DNA of 64,000 bases, from positions 558,001-622,000 of the forward strand of contig NZ_JHQL01000003.1 of assembly GCF_000712975.1 (NCBI RefSeq). Reading direction: 5' to 3'. The notes beneath the pieces were generated by a model, which did no database searches, had not been told where the DNA came from, and worked only from the letters and a program-made list of their open reading frames with translations. The DNA is from Vreelandella neptunia. GTDB lineage: Bacteria; Pseudomonadota; Gammaproteobacteria; Pseudomonadales; Halomonadaceae. The position numbers were made by a program, and so were the translations under genes. Positions 21,996 through 31,295 of this stretch are shown here, in pieces (position 1 is the stretch's first letter; each line of letters opens with the position of its first letter).

Positions 21996-22231
21996 GGAGT
22001 GCTCCGCTATCAAGATAGCCAGTCAACGAAAATAGTAATGCTGAACATTGTATGCCCTAACATGGACATTGATGGTAGTAAGGCGTGTGGGTATGCCCGC
22101 ACGCGTAATGAGTAAGCGATAATGAATAACTATACTTAGAAAGTGTCAATAAACAGTACTAATAGAAAGTTTTATTATAAGGCTCTGTTATAAATTTATG
22201 TTGTAAAATGCTGATAAATAACTATTTTTGG

Positions 22232-22750
22232 CTATTTTTGCTGCTGTTCAGTAAAGCGCTTCATGATGGACAGCGTTGTATCGCTAACATGGTGTTCCAT
22301 GCCTTCGGCATCAATGCGGGCCGTGCTGTCATCTACTCCCAAAGCTCGCAAAAAATGCAACACAACATCGTGGCGTGCCCGGGAAATTTCGGCCATTTTT
22401 TGCCCTTCCTCGGTAAGGAAAAGCGAGCGATAGGGCTTGCTTGTCACCAAGCCTAGCTCGTTCAGGCGGCGAATCATTTTAGAAACGGTGGCCTGGCTCA
22501 CTGCCATTCGATTTGCGATATCTGCAGCGCGAGCTTCCCCACGGTGACGTAATAAATCGCCGATTAACTCGACATAGTCTTCAATTAACTCGGTTTCGTG
22601 AGCATTGCGTACGGTTTCATACTGCTGTGCATGCTGCTCCACGGGAGGAAGTGCATCTCCACTTTGCCCCTGCGCAGTGGAAGAGCTAGCAGGAGAGTCA
22701 GACGGCAAGTCAGTTGAAGAGTGCTGCTGTTGGTATTCACTCATTGGCAA
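22232..22750 (-). CDS. mntR: Manganese-responsive transcriptional regulator MntR
   Basis: 172 residues (ATG 22750; ATG 22744 also possible). A Ser/Gln-rich 40-residue head precedes the DtxR/MntR winged helix (YVELIGDLLRHRGEARAADI, then VSQATVSKMIRRLNELGLV) and the metal-binding dimer domain (FLRALGVDDSTARIDAEGME, with HHVSD). E. coli-type MntR also has an N-terminal tail. It represses Mn import and faces away from the ABC transporter at 22898, with a shared control region holding a MntR-like palindrome. Confidence 0.88.
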   Translation of the reverse strand: MPMSEYQQQHSSTDLPSDSPASSSTAQGQSGDALPPVEQHAQQYETVRNAHETELIEDYVELIGDLLRHRGEARAADIANRMAVSQATVSKMIRRLNELGLVTSKPYRSLFLTEEGQKMAEISRARHDVVLHFLRALGVDDSTARIDAEGMEHHVSDTTLSIMKRFTEQQQK

Positions 22751-22811
22751 AGTTTATCAAGGTTAGTGGAAACGTTAATTGGTGATGGTAGCGCATTTTT
22801 TCAGATAATTG

Positions 22812-22825
22812 TTAGCCAAGGCTAA
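22812..22825. promoter_or_regulatory. MntR operator
   Basis: TTAGCCAAGGCTAA has perfect 6-bp arms around AA and matches the TAGCnnnGGCTA core of the enterobacterial MntR box. It lies between mntR and the divergent transporter operon, 72 bases before the start of the binding-protein gene. Confidence 0.7.
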
Positions 22826-22897
22826 ACTGTTTGCACAAAGCTTTTTTATTAAGCTACAGTTGTACGTGTTGGGATCCTAGCACAGGAGAAGTAACTA

Positions 22898-23833
22898 ATG
22901 ACTAAGCAGCTTGGGAGCACGCAGTACGGTTGGGTAATGTTAAGCGCCTCAGTGATCTTTTCAGGCTCGATATCCTCTGCACAGGCGGAAGAACTGAATC
23001 AGGCACCTATTAACATAGCCGTGACATTTTCGGTGCTGGGTGATTTGGTTAAAGGCGTGGCGGGTGAAGACGCCAGCGTAACTGTGCTTACTCCTGTGAA
23101 TGCTGAAGTACATGAATGGGAGCTAACACCCGATAACTTTGCTGCGTTGGAAGATGCCGACGTGGTGTTCTATAACGGCTACCAGCTAGAGCAGTGGATG
23201 CGCCAAGTGGAGGCTACGGTCACTGAAGATGTTCCCATCGTAGCGGTTGCTGAGGCATCGGAGTACCCCACTCAATCTATCGTTACAGGTGAGATGGAAG
23301 GCGATATCGACCCACACTTGTGGATGGATCCTCGTGCGGCTGGCGCCTACGTGCAGGCGATTGCCAACGTACTAGAAGATAGCTTGCCGCAAAAAGCGGA
23401 TGCTATTCAGCAGCGTGCCGCTGAGTTGAAAAACCAACTCCATGAGCTACATGTTGAATTGCAGGAAGCGCTGGAAGTTATTCCTGAAGATCGTCGGGTT
23501 CTGCTTTCAAGCGAAGCGGCGTTTCTCTATTTTTCGGACGCTTACCATTTTGAACACGATGGTATCTGGGGAACCAACTCAGAAACGGAAGGCTCTCCTC
23601 GCCAGTTGATGCGGGTCATTGATATGATTAATGAACGCCAGCCCGCAGCGCTTTTTTGGGAAAGCACTATTTCAGATCGGCATGTAACCAGTATTGCGCG
23701 TGATACGGGCCTGCCCGTGGCTGGACCACTTTACGTTGATTCGTTAAGCGAGCCTGACGGTGAAGCTGCCGATTACTTTTCAATGCAACGCCATAACGTG
23801 GAATTACTGCGTCGTTACTTGGCAACTGAGTAA
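22898..23833 (+). CDS. Metal ABC transporter substrate-binding protein (Mn/Zn type)
   Basis: 311 residues; CAGGAG precedes the ATG. A signal peptide ends near residue 30 (ISSAQAEE). The cluster A-I binding fold has the expected metal ligands: His in VHEWELTPDN, His in DIDPHLWMDPR, Glu in SEAAFLYFSDAY, and a late Asp in PLYVDSLSEPDG. This set is typical of Mn- or Zn-binding SitA/PsaA/TroA proteins. The MntR box upstream points to manganese. First gene of a three-gene import operon. Confidence 0.85.
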   Translation: MTKQLGSTQYGWVMLSASVIFSGSISSAQAEELNQAPINIAVTFSVLGDLVKGVAGEDASVTVLTPVNAEVHEWELTPDNFAALEDADVVFYNGYQLEQWMRQVEATVTEDVPIVAVAEASEYPTQSIVTGEMEGDIDPHLWMDPRAAGAYVQAIANVLEDSLPQKADAIQQRAAELKNQLHELHVELQEALEVIPEDRRVLLSSEAAFLYFSDAYHFEHDGIWGTNSETEGSPRQLMRVIDMINERQPAALFWESTISDRHVTSIARDTGLPVAGPLYVDSLSEPDGEAADYFSMQRHNVELLRRYLATE

Positions 23834-23839
23834 GTTTAT

Positions 23840-24664
23840 ATGACCACGTCCGTTTCAGGTGCAATCGCCGCGATTGAGGTGAAGGGGCTTTATGCAGCCT
23901 ATCAACGGCAGCCCGTTTTAGAGAATATTCACTTGGCGTTTCCTGCTGGCCAATGGACAGCTATCGTTGGCCCTAACGGGGCGGGTAAGTCGACGTTATT
24001 TCATATTTTAACGGGTAGCATGAAGCCGCTTCGCGGGCATATAAAAGCGTTTGGCGAGGCGATTGAACATCATCGCAAGGCGGGCAGTATTGCGTATATG
24101 GCTCAGCGTGAAGCGATCGAGTGGGATTTTCCTATTTCGGTTCGGGACACCGTAATGAGCGCGCGTTATGGCCACATGCGCCGTGATCCTTTATGGAGGC
24201 AACTGTTACCTGCGCGCTGGCAGGCCGCCCGCCATCACCAAGCTGTTCAGAAAGCGTTAACCGATGTTGATATGTTGGCACTGGCGGAACGACCGATTGG
24301 GGCCCTCTCTGGCGGCCAAAAGAAGCGGGTTTTGCTCGCTAGAGCACTAGCTCAAGAAGCTAATATTCTGTTGTTGGACGAACCTTTAGCGGGCGTTGAT
24401 CCACCCAGTGAGCAGCTCATTCTAGATGTATTAAAACGCGAGCGAGAAGCAGGCAGGACAATCGTAATGGTTACCCACGATATGCCTGGGGCACGCCGTT
24501 ATGTGGATCATGTTGTGCTCATCAACCGCTTTATTCGTGGCGAAGGATCGCCTGAAGAGATGCTAAGTGATACCAAGCTAGCCGAGCTAGCTGTCAGTTC
24601 CATCGAGCAGTCGGCAAACGATCGTACGCAGCGCGCTAAAGATTCTGCGCTAGCGCATAAGTAA
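23840..24664 (+). CDS. Metal ABC transporter ATP-binding protein
   Basis: 274 residues; the ATG is six bases after the previous stop. Walker A GPNGAGKST, Q-loop MAQREAIEWDFP, signature LSGGQKKRVLLARAL and Walker B ILLLDEPLAGVD are complete, with the H-loop in MVTHDM. The IEWDFPISVRDTVMSARYG segment is typical of the SitB/MntB group. It powers Mn import with the neighbouring permease. The stop overlaps the next ATG by one base. Confidence 0.9.
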   Translation: MTTSVSGAIAAIEVKGLYAAYQRQPVLENIHLAFPAGQWTAIVGPNGAGKSTLFHILTGSMKPLRGHIKAFGEAIEHHRKAGSIAYMAQREAIEWDFPISVRDTVMSARYGHMRRDPLWRQLLPARWQAARHHQAVQKALTDVDMLALAERPIGALSGGQKKRVLLARALAQEANILLLDEPLAGVDPPSEQLILDVLKREREAGRTIVMVTHDMPGARRYVDHVVLINRFIRGEGSPEEMLSDTKLAELAVSSIEQSANDRTQRAKDSALAHK

Positions 24665-25617
24665 TGGGCACAATTGAGATGTTACAACTGTTAGATACGA
24701 TAAGTAGCGCCGTGGTTAGTGGGTTAATTGCAGCGCTAATGGTGCCCGTTAACCTTCTGCCAGGCAGTATTTCCGATGCGTTTCAGTATGCCTTTATGCA
24801 GCGAGCATTGCTGACATCGATGATGGTGGGCGCTATCTGCGGCATGCTCTCCTGTTATGTGGTGCTGAAGCGTTGGTCGCTGCTGGGTGATGCGATTTCC
24901 CATGCGGTGCTGCCTGGTGTCGCCATCGCTTATTTGGTCGGGCTGCCTTTTTTTATCGGTGCTTTCGTCACCGGCGCGCTGACCTCGTTAGGGATAGGCG
25001 CAATTGAACGCCATACGCGAATCAAGTCAGATGCGGCCATGGGCATTATGTTTACCGGAGCCTTTGCGCTTGGCATTGTACTGATCAGTAAAATTGCCTC
25101 CAGTACCCATTTAATGCACATCTTGTTTGGCAATGTGCTGGGTGTTCAGCAGTCGGCATTATTACTTACCTTGGCTGCCAGCCTTGTTGCTTTATTAGTC
25201 GTTTGGCTCGCTTTCAGACCGTTAATGCTTTATGCATTTGATCCAACCCAGGCACAGGCGCTTGGTTTTAATACAGGTATCATCCATTACGGGCTGATCC
25301 TATTACTAACGCTGACTATTGTGGCTAGCTTGGAAACCGTTGGTATCATCCTGGTGGTGGCGATGCTGATTACCCCAGGAGCCACTGCCCATCTGTTAAC
25401 CGATCGTTTTAAAACAATGCTGTTAATTTCTGTAGCAGTGGGCGTTGGCTCGGCTGTGGTTGGGCTCTGGCTTTCCTATGCACTAGATGTAGCTTCCGGT
25501 GGCACGATTGTCTTAGTCGCGACGGGTTGCTTTTTTCTAGCACTGTTGTTTTCACCTAGGCATGGTGTACTTATGCGCCTATGGCGACATCGCAAGATTG
25601 GTCATCTTAATGACTAG
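24664..25617 (+). CDS. Metal ABC transporter permease
   Basis: 317 residues with eight or nine membrane segments. LKRWSLLGDAISHAVLPGVA is the conserved motif of the ABC-3 (TroC/SitC/ZnuB) family, and MLITPGATAHLLTDRF another. Last gene of the Mn import operon. Its 3' end overlaps the convergent CBS-domain gene by 11 bases. Confidence 0.9.
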   Translation: MGTIEMLQLLDTISSAVVSGLIAALMVPVNLLPGSISDAFQYAFMQRALLTSMMVGAICGMLSCYVVLKRWSLLGDAISHAVLPGVAIAYLVGLPFFIGAFVTGALTSLGIGAIERHTRIKSDAAMGIMFTGAFALGIVLISKIASSTHLMHILFGNVLGVQQSALLLTLAASLVALLVVWLAFRPLMLYAFDPTQAQALGFNTGIIHYGLILLLTLTIVASLETVGIILVVAMLITPGATAHLLTDRFKTMLLISVAVGVGSAVVGLWLSYALDVASGGTIVLVATGCFFLALLFSPRHGVLMRLWRHRKIGHLND

Positions 25618-26023
25618 CCATCCAACCCAAGACCATTTTATGGTAATCCACGATACCTAATACTTCCTGGTTCGCATCTACAACGGGCGCTAGGGATAAA
25701 CCAAATTGATCAAAAAGCCGTGCGCAGTAGCGAACGTTCATTTCCGGACGGACGCTAACAACAGGTTTGCTCATAATTTCATAGAGATTGATGCGTTCTG
25801 CCGGGCGGTTAGGCGCAAGTACTTTCTTGGCGATATCAGAAGGTAAAACAATGCCTAACTCGTCATGCTCAGTTCTCCTATTGATAATGATGACGCTAGC
25901 CCTGTGCTGGCGCATTAATGTAATGCCATCTGCAACCGTTAGGAATCCATCTGTTATTACATAGTCAGAGTGCATGACATCGCGGACAGTGCGCTCAGCC
26001 GTCGTTGGCTTGATGTTCGACAT
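25607..26023 (-). CDS. CBS-domain protein
   Basis: 138 residues with two CBS motifs: VRDVMHSDYVITDGFLTVAD...RASVIIINRR and INLYEIMSKPVVSVRPEMNV...APVVDANQEVLGIVDY. CBS pairs bind adenine nucleotides and tune partner proteins. Last gene of the operon DUF1538, DUF1538, PII, CBS, with short spacings (10 bases after the PII gene), so it probably regulates that predicted transporter. Confidence 0.85.
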   Translation of the reverse strand: MSNIKPTTAERTVRDVMHSDYVITDGFLTVADGITLMRQHRASVIIINRRTEHDELGIVLPSDIAKKVLAPNRPAERINLYEIMSKPVVSVRPEMNVRYCARLFDQFGLSLAPVVDANQEVLGIVDYHKMVLGWMASH

Positions 26024-26033
26024 CTTAAACTCC

Positions 26034-26387
26034 TTAGCCCAGAGGCTGGTTTAGCGTTTCTGAAAGAGATTTAATTTGATGTTTGACACCTAGGGCATCT
26101 TCTACATCGAGCTGAAACGCAATGCCTGTACCAGAGGTTTCGTCGAACTCACCCACGTTAGCGATGGCTTGGAGAATATGTCGGCTGATATGTTCTTCTG
26201 CTAAAAAAAGCAACACGTCACGTTGGGCGGTAATTTCCATACCAAAAATGCCCCGTGCTTTTTTAAGACCTTCGCCCCGTGCGTTGTTGATTACCGTTGC
26301 GCCAGTAGCACCAGCATCGCGAGCAGCCTGAAGGATATCGTCGCTTAGTTCATCCTCAACTAACGCTACAATCAGTTTAAAGCGCAT
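26034..26387 (-). CDS. PII-like signalling protein
   Basis: 117 residues from ATG 26387, chosen for AAAGGAGATAAG directly upstream; the longer frame runs inside the previous gene. It starts [20 protein letters not shown] and contains GATGATVINNARGEGLKKAR and FGMEITAQRDVLLFL, the fold and T-loop region of PII family proteins, though the Tyr-uridylylation site of GlnB is not seen. It overlaps the DUF1538 gene by 11 bases. Probably a nucleotide sensor for the paired membrane proteins. Confidence 0.8.
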   Translation of the reverse strand: MRFKLIVALVEDELSDDILQAARDAGATGATVINNARGEGLKKARGIFGMEITAQRDVLLFLAEEHISRHILQAIANVGEFDETSGTGIAFQLDVEDALGVKHQIKSLSETLNQPLG

Positions 26388-27195
26388 TCTTATCTCCTTT
26401 AATAGACGACGGAGCTTTGCTGTAAGAGAGGTTGTCTGTGGTTTGCTTGCGTTTATCTTTCCACTGAGCAATTTGTGCATATCCCATTACTGTAATAATG
26501 GGGAATAAACAAGCGAGCGCAATCATGCCAAAACCATCCATTAATGCACTGCGCCCAGGTATCGATGACGCCAGCCCCAAACCTAATGCAGCGATTATGG
26601 GTACCGTAATCGTCGAAGTAGTAACACCACCGGAGTCAAAGGCAAGAGGAATAATGGATTTTGGTGAGCGCAGGGTTTGAAGGATGACTAAACAGTACGC
26701 TGCAAAAACAAACCATTGGAGTGGCCAACCCATCACAATGCGCCATGCGCCAAGGGTAATACCAAAAGCCATGCCCAACGCCACTGCTAGCCGCAGCATA
26801 AATGGGTTTATAGTACCGCCTGAAATTTCGCCAGCTTTAATGGATACCGCAATCAGCGATGGTTCTGCAATAGTAGTGCTCGCACCAATCGCAAAAGCGA
26901 ATATATAAACCCAATAATAGTCGCTCCAGTGCCGCTGAGCACCCTCTGCAACGGTGGGTAAAAAGTCATAATTGGTTAATTGGGTGGCCATTAATTCCCC
27001 CATAGGGAATAGCGCTTGTTCAAGCCCCACAAGAAACAGCGACAGCCCGACCCAAACCATGAAAAAGCCAATCAATACCTGAGATAAATGTTTAACGCGT
27101 TTGCGGATCACGATGAACTGAAAACCAAAAATAATAGCTGCAATGGGCAAAATATCGCGCAAGGTGTCCCAGAAAATAGTGATTAAGTTCATCAT
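26377..27195 (-). CDS. DUF1538 membrane protein (second copy)
   Basis: 272 residues with about seven membrane segments. The family motif [13 protein letters not shown] is seen here as [20 protein letters not shown], and [20 protein letters not shown] is shared with the upstream paralogue. DUF1538 proteins are uncharacterised integral membrane proteins often encoded in pairs with a PII-like protein, which suggests a transporter of two homologous subunits. It overlaps the upstream gene by four bases. Confidence 0.85.
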   Translation of the reverse strand: MMNLITIFWDTLRDILPIAAIIFGFQFIVIRKRVKHLSQVLIGFFMVWVGLSLFLVGLEQALFPMGELMATQLTNYDFLPTVAEGAQRHWSDYYWVYIFAFAIGASTTIAEPSLIAVSIKAGEISGGTINPFMLRLAVALGMAFGITLGAWRIVMGWPLQWFVFAAYCLVILQTLRSPKSIIPLAFDSGGVTTSTITVPIIAALGLGLASSIPGRSALMDGFGMIALACLFPIITVMGYAQIAQWKDKRKQTTDNLSYSKAPSSIKGDKNAL

Positions 27196-27956
27196 GAGCT
27201 CCCAGCGACTACATTAAGACCAAATATGCCGAACAGTAATACAAAAATGATGGGCATGACGGATGCAAATGCAATAAGCCCGAAGCCATCAAGCATTGGA
27301 TTTCGTCCTTTTATAGTCGAGGCTAAGCCTACTCCTAGCGCCGTGACGAGCGGAACAGTAATAGTTGATGTGGTAACGCCGCCGGAATCATAGGCAATAC
27401 CAATCAACTCACTAGGTGCCACAAGTGTTAGTAATAAGACAATGATATAGCCGCCAATAATCATCATATGTAGCGGCCAGCCTTTGAAAATTCTTAATAC
27501 ACCGACAACCACGGCGGTACCTACTGAAACGGCCACTACCATGCGTAGGGTAAAAGCAAAAGAAGTCTGAGCTTCGCTGGTATTCGCAATTAACCCACTT
27601 TCTGATACCACTTCACCTGCGCGAGCAGCAACAGCTATAAGCGCCGGTTCAGCGACGGTTGAGCCAAAGCCAAGGGCAAAGGCAAATAGCAGCAGCCAAG
27701 CAACAGATCCTTTTTGCACAAATGCACGTGCTAAATTTTCGCCTAGCGGGAAAAGCCCTAGCTCCAGCCCTTTAATAAATAATGTTAGCCCCATGACAAC
27801 GAACACGAGTCCAAGCACTAAATCTAACAGAGCGAGTGAATCAGGTAGTGGTTGGCGTATGACGACAATTTGGAAAAAGCCCATGACCAGTACAACAGGT
27901 AATAGGTCTCTGAGGCTATCTTTAAGCTGATGTGCAAGCGACGTAACGATATTCAT
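27192..27956 (-). CDS. DUF1538 membrane protein (first copy)
   Basis: 254 residues, paralogous to the next gene: [20 protein letters not shown] and [20 protein letters not shown] are the shared signatures. About seven membrane segments. First gene of the DUF1538-DUF1538-PII-CBS operon; the pair may form a heterodimeric pore or carrier (inference). Substrate unknown. Confidence 0.85.
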   Translation of the reverse strand: MNIVTSLAHQLKDSLRDLLPVVLVMGFFQIVVIRQPLPDSLALLDLVLGLVFVVMGLTLFIKGLELGLFPLGENLARAFVQKGSVAWLLLFAFALGFGSTVAEPALIAVAARAGEVVSESGLIANTSEAQTSFAFTLRMVVAVSVGTAVVVGVLRIFKGWPLHMMIIGGYIIVLLLTLVAPSELIGIAYDSGGVTTSTITVPLVTALGVGLASTIKGRNPMLDGFGLIAFASVMPIIFVLLFGIFGLNVVAGSS

Positions 27957-28089
27957 TGAGCGTTTATTTTCACCGGGGCGTTTACGTGATTATTATGCGC
28001 GGATTGGCATCTAGTGAACGTGCCTTTAAGCGGAAAGTATAAAGTAAAAAAGAGATATCAGCGTGATGCAGCTCAGGGTTTTGAACGTT

Positions 28090-28221
28090 TCAGCACAGTC
28101 GGCTGCCAAACAGTAGTAGTGAGCTATCCAGCGAATGCCAGCCCCACCAAGCGAGAGCAGTTCCACCCAGCAAGAGAGCTGTTATTACCACAAATACGGC
28201 CAATGTTGACAGTGGCTTCAT
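28090..28221 (-). CDS. Small single-pass membrane protein, coupled to the MFS gene
   Basis: 43 residues, too short for routine ORF listing. Its ATG (28219-28221) overlaps the MFS stop as ATGA. It reads MKPLSTLAVFVVITALLLGG and on to a Trp-rich AWWGWHSLD, with stop at 28090-28092. One clear membrane segment. The overlap suggests translational coupling; a role as an accessory peptide of the transporter is inference. It could also be a chance frame. Confidence 0.45.
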   Translation of the reverse strand: MKPLSTLAVFVVITALLLGGTALAWWGWHSLDSSLLLFGSRLC

Positions 28222-29429
28222 GAGGCCACCTGGGGAGCCGTTGCGTTGCGTGCCAACGGTTTCTCGCTGATAAACCAGTGCAAACCAGCGGCGACCAGTG
28301 AAAGTACAATGGCAATTTTCCAGACAGTGTCATAATGGCCAGTGATATCATAGAGATAGCCGCCGAGCCAGACGCCCATAAAAGAGCCTAGCTGGTGAAA
28401 TAAGAACACAATACCGCCCAGCATAGATAAATGGCGAACACCAAATACTGATGCCACAATGCCATTGGTTAAAGGAACAGTTGAAAGCCACAGTAGGCCC
28501 ATGGCGATACCAAATATATAGGCGCTGGTAGCTGACAGCGGCAGCATAATAAACACAGCAATGACCACGCCACGAATCAGATATAACCAGCTGAGCAGGC
28601 GTGGCTTCGACCAAATTCCCCCCATCCACCCCGCTGTGTAGGTGCCCAGGATATTAAACAACCCCACTAAGGCTAACACTGTGGTACCCACTTGAATGGC
28701 CAGCCCATTATCAAATAGGTACCCAGGCAGATGAACCGCGATAAAGACTACTTGAAAGCCGCACACGAAAAAACCTAGGCACAACAGCCAAAAGCCTTTT
28801 TGCCCCGCCGCTTCGTTGAGCGCATCGCGTAGGCTTAAGTCGCCCAGCGCGTTAGGGCTTGGGCGGTCTTTGAGCATTGCCCCCAGGGGAACCATCAGCG
28901 CGGCAATAACCCCCATGGCCAGTAATGCCGCTGACCAGCCAAGCCATTCAATTAGTCCTAATGTACCGGGTAGCATCGCAAACTGACCAAAAGAGCCAGC
29001 AGCACTCACAATACCCATCGCCATGCTACGTTTTTCAGGCGCTACCGCACGACCGACTGCTCCCAAAATCACTGAAAATGTTGTTCCAGAAAGGCCCAGC
29101 CCAATCAGTAACCCAGCGCTTAACGTCATGCCAAGCGCGCTGGTGGAAAGGCTCATAAAGCACAGTCCAGCGACATACAAAACGGCCCCAACCACAATAA
29201 TTTTGGCCGCTCCAAAACGGTCGGCCAGTGCGCCGGTGAATGGTTGCGACAGGCCCCATACAAGGTTCTGAAGCGCGAGCGCAAAGGCAAATACACCCCG
29301 ACCCCAGCCGAAGTCGCTGCTCATCGGTTCAAGGAAAAGCCCAAAGCCATGGCGAAGCCCCATGGCCGTGGAAATAACCAAGCTTGCCAGCAGTATCAGA
29401 AGTAAGGCGTTTTGTCGTGCGATAGCCAT
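28218..29429 (-). CDS. MFS transporter
   Basis: 403 residues, about 12 membrane segments. The motif GALADRFGAAKIIVVGAVLY between segments 2 and 3 is the MFS A-motif; GLRHGFGLFLEPMSSDFGWG at the N-terminus is typical of the oxalate/formate or monocarboxylate-like (OFA/MCT) group. Likely an organic acid transporter, substrate unknown. It shares four bases with a small downstream ORF. Confidence 0.85.
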   Translation of the reverse strand: MAIARQNALLLILLASLVISTAMGLRHGFGLFLEPMSSDFGWGRGVFAFALALQNLVWGLSQPFTGALADRFGAAKIIVVGAVLYVAGLCFMSLSTSALGMTLSAGLLIGLGLSGTTFSVILGAVGRAVAPEKRSMAMGIVSAAGSFGQFAMLPGTLGLIEWLGWSAALLAMGVIAALMVPLGAMLKDRPSPNALGDLSLRDALNEAAGQKGFWLLCLGFFVCGFQVVFIAVHLPGYLFDNGLAIQVGTTVLALVGLFNILGTYTAGWMGGIWSKPRLLSWLYLIRGVVIAVFIMLPLSATSAYIFGIAMGLLWLSTVPLTNGIVASVFGVRHLSMLGGIVFLFHQLGSFMGVWLGGYLYDITGHYDTVWKIAIVLSLVAAGLHWFISEKPLARNATAPQVAS

Positions 29430-29501
29430 ATAAGGTCTCGTTATTGTTCAGGCTAATAAATGCTTAACTCATTACTTAACTATCGCATGTGGTGCGTTTT
29501 T

Positions 29502-30962
29502 TTAGAAGCTGCCAAACAGCGTGCCTAGAGTGATGACGCTAACGAGTGCGGCAATAGGCAGCAAAATCGTTACCATTGCCAAATTACCGTAAGACTGGCG
29601 GTGGGTTAAGCCGCAAATAGCCAAAAGTGTAATCACTGCGCCAGAGTGAGGCAGCGTATCCATACCGCCCGCGGCGAGTGTTGCTACCCGGTGCATGAGC
29701 TCTGGACTAATTCCCGCTTGCTCCGCCATCGCGAGGTATTCGCTGCCAAGTGTTTGCAACGCAATGGAAAGGCCGCCTGATGAAGAGCCCGTAATCCCAG
29801 CGAGCACACTCATAGCCATGGCTTCGGATATTAACGGATTTCCTGGGGAAACATTCAGCACGTCATCGCGAATAATGGCGAAGCCTGCCAGAGTTGCAAT
29901 AACCGCTCCATACCCAACTTCAGAAGCAGTATTGAAAATTGGCAGAAGCGAGCCTAAGCACCCCTGGTTAACCGTGGCTTTCAAATCCTGCCAGTAACGC
30001 CAGCGAGTAATAATCAACCAAGCAGAAGCGCTGAGCAGGGCAATTAATACAGCCCAGAGCCCGGTTTGCCTGCTGGGCGTCACGTTCTCGAAGTTGTCGC
30101 TGATAAAGCTAAGGTCCATCGCTGGAAAGATGCCGTAAGTAAACAGGGCGTTAAGACCAATCACCATGACCAGTGGAATCAATGCAATAGCCAGTGGCAT
30201 GGTAGGTGCTGAGTTAGTCGCGGTGTCAGCTGTAGTTGTGTCAGTTGTGTCAGTTGTGTCAGTTGTGTCAGTTGTATCCGTTGTATCCGTTGTGTCAGTT
30301 GCTTCCCGCTCTGTATGGGTGCCATAGCCTTCGCCACACGCTGCCGCTTTTTTAACGCGTGATTGCAGATAGAGAATGCCCAAACCTAGCATAATCAGCC
30401 CCGCAATCACCCCTAATCCCGGCGCTGCGAAGCTGTTGGTACCAAAGTAAGGGATAGGAATGGCATTTTGGATAGAAGGTGTGCCGGGTAAGGCAGTCAT
30501 AGTAAACGTGAATGATCCCAGCGCAATAGAGGCGGGTATTAAGCGCTTTGGCACATTCGCTTGGCGAAATAACTCACGGCTGATGGGATAAATCGCGAAG
30601 GCAACGACAAAGAGAGATACGCCGCCATAGGTCAGCACTGCACAGGCAATAACGACGGTCAGTACCACGTGATGGGTGCCGAGCCGATTAACAATGCCAT
30701 TTGAGATTGACTGCGCTGCTCCCGAGTCAGCCATTAATTGGCCAAACAGCGCTCCTAATAGAAATAACGGAAAGAACTGAATGACGTAATTTCCCAGTGC
30801 CTTCATGAATGTATCGGTATAGACCGGTAGTAGAAATGCCACATCGCCGGATAACAGCACTGCAAGAGAGGCCATAAGTGGCGCTAACAGCAGTACAGAG
30901 ATGCCGCGGTAGGCGAAAAACATCAGTAGCAGTAAAGAAATAATAATCGCTAGCATGCCCAT
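29502..30962 (-). CDS. GntP-family permease
   Basis: 486 residues from ATG 30962 (GGAG upstream); the frame extends to 31019. The protein starts MGMLAIIISLLLLMFFAYRG, with about 12 membrane segments and the family's LGALFGQLMADSGAAQSIS. GntP permeases are H+ symporters of gluconate or other organic acids. A central cytoplasmic loop carries a TDT-type tandem repeat coded by a 9-bp unit (30235-30297). Its neighbourhood suggests uptake of an organic acid. Confidence 0.85.
   Translation of the reverse strand: MGMLAIIISLLLLMFFAYRGISVLLLAPLMASLAVLLSGDVAFLLPVYTDTFMKALGNYVIQFFPLFLLGALFGQLMADSGAAQSISNGIVNRLGTHHVVLTVVIACAVLTYGGVSLFVVAFAIYPISRELFRQANVPKRLIPASIALGSFTFTMTALPGTPSIQNAIPIPYFGTNSFAAPGLGVIAGLIMLGLGILYLQSRVKKAAACGEGYGTHTEREATDTTDTTDTTDTTDTTDTTDTTTADTATNSAPTMPLAIALIPLVMVIGLNALFTYGIFPAMDLSFISDNFENVTPSRQTGLWAVLIALLSASAWLIITRWRYWQDLKATVNQGCLGSLLPIFNTASEVGYGAVIATLAGFAIIRDDVLNVSPGNPLISEAMAMSVLAGITGSSSGGLSIALQTLGSEYLAMAEQAGISPELMHRVATLAAGGMDTLPHSGAVITLLAICGLTHRQSYGNLAMVTILLPIAALVSVITLGTLFGSF
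30235..30297. repeat. 9-bp coding tandem repeat in the GntP permease
   Basis: Seven copies of GTTGTGTCA (two as GTTGTATCC) on the plus strand, encoding repeated TDT/TDTTDT on the minus strand within a loop. In-frame changes in copy number would alter loop length but keep the frame. Confidence 0.9.
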
Positions 30963-31295
30963 ACAGGCTCCCAAGATATGGTTACAAATGATGTGGTTAG
31001 CCACAGGGTTAAACGACAAGACACGCAGTTAGAAAACGTCACTGAGAAACGCAGCTAAAAAAGACGTATCGTTAAATTAGCAGTGTCGGTAATAAGTTGA
31101 GGGCGGCATACTAGGTAGTATGTTGCACAGCAGCAAGGGTGCTTTTACTAAAGTCGTAGGCCTGTGTCACAAAGGCTCCACGTTTATTAGTGACTCTTCT
31201 CGTTAAGACCTGAAAGCAAGCGTTATTCAATAAAGCCTTTTACGACATTAACGATGGCTTGATTTTCTTATTATCAACTTCTTAGGAGGCCAACG

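Noticed and set aside
28124..28351. 75-residue minus-strand frame overlapping the end of the MFS gene
   Set aside because: It overlaps the MFS frame and has no ribosome site; the 43-residue ATGA-coupled frame is the better candidate.
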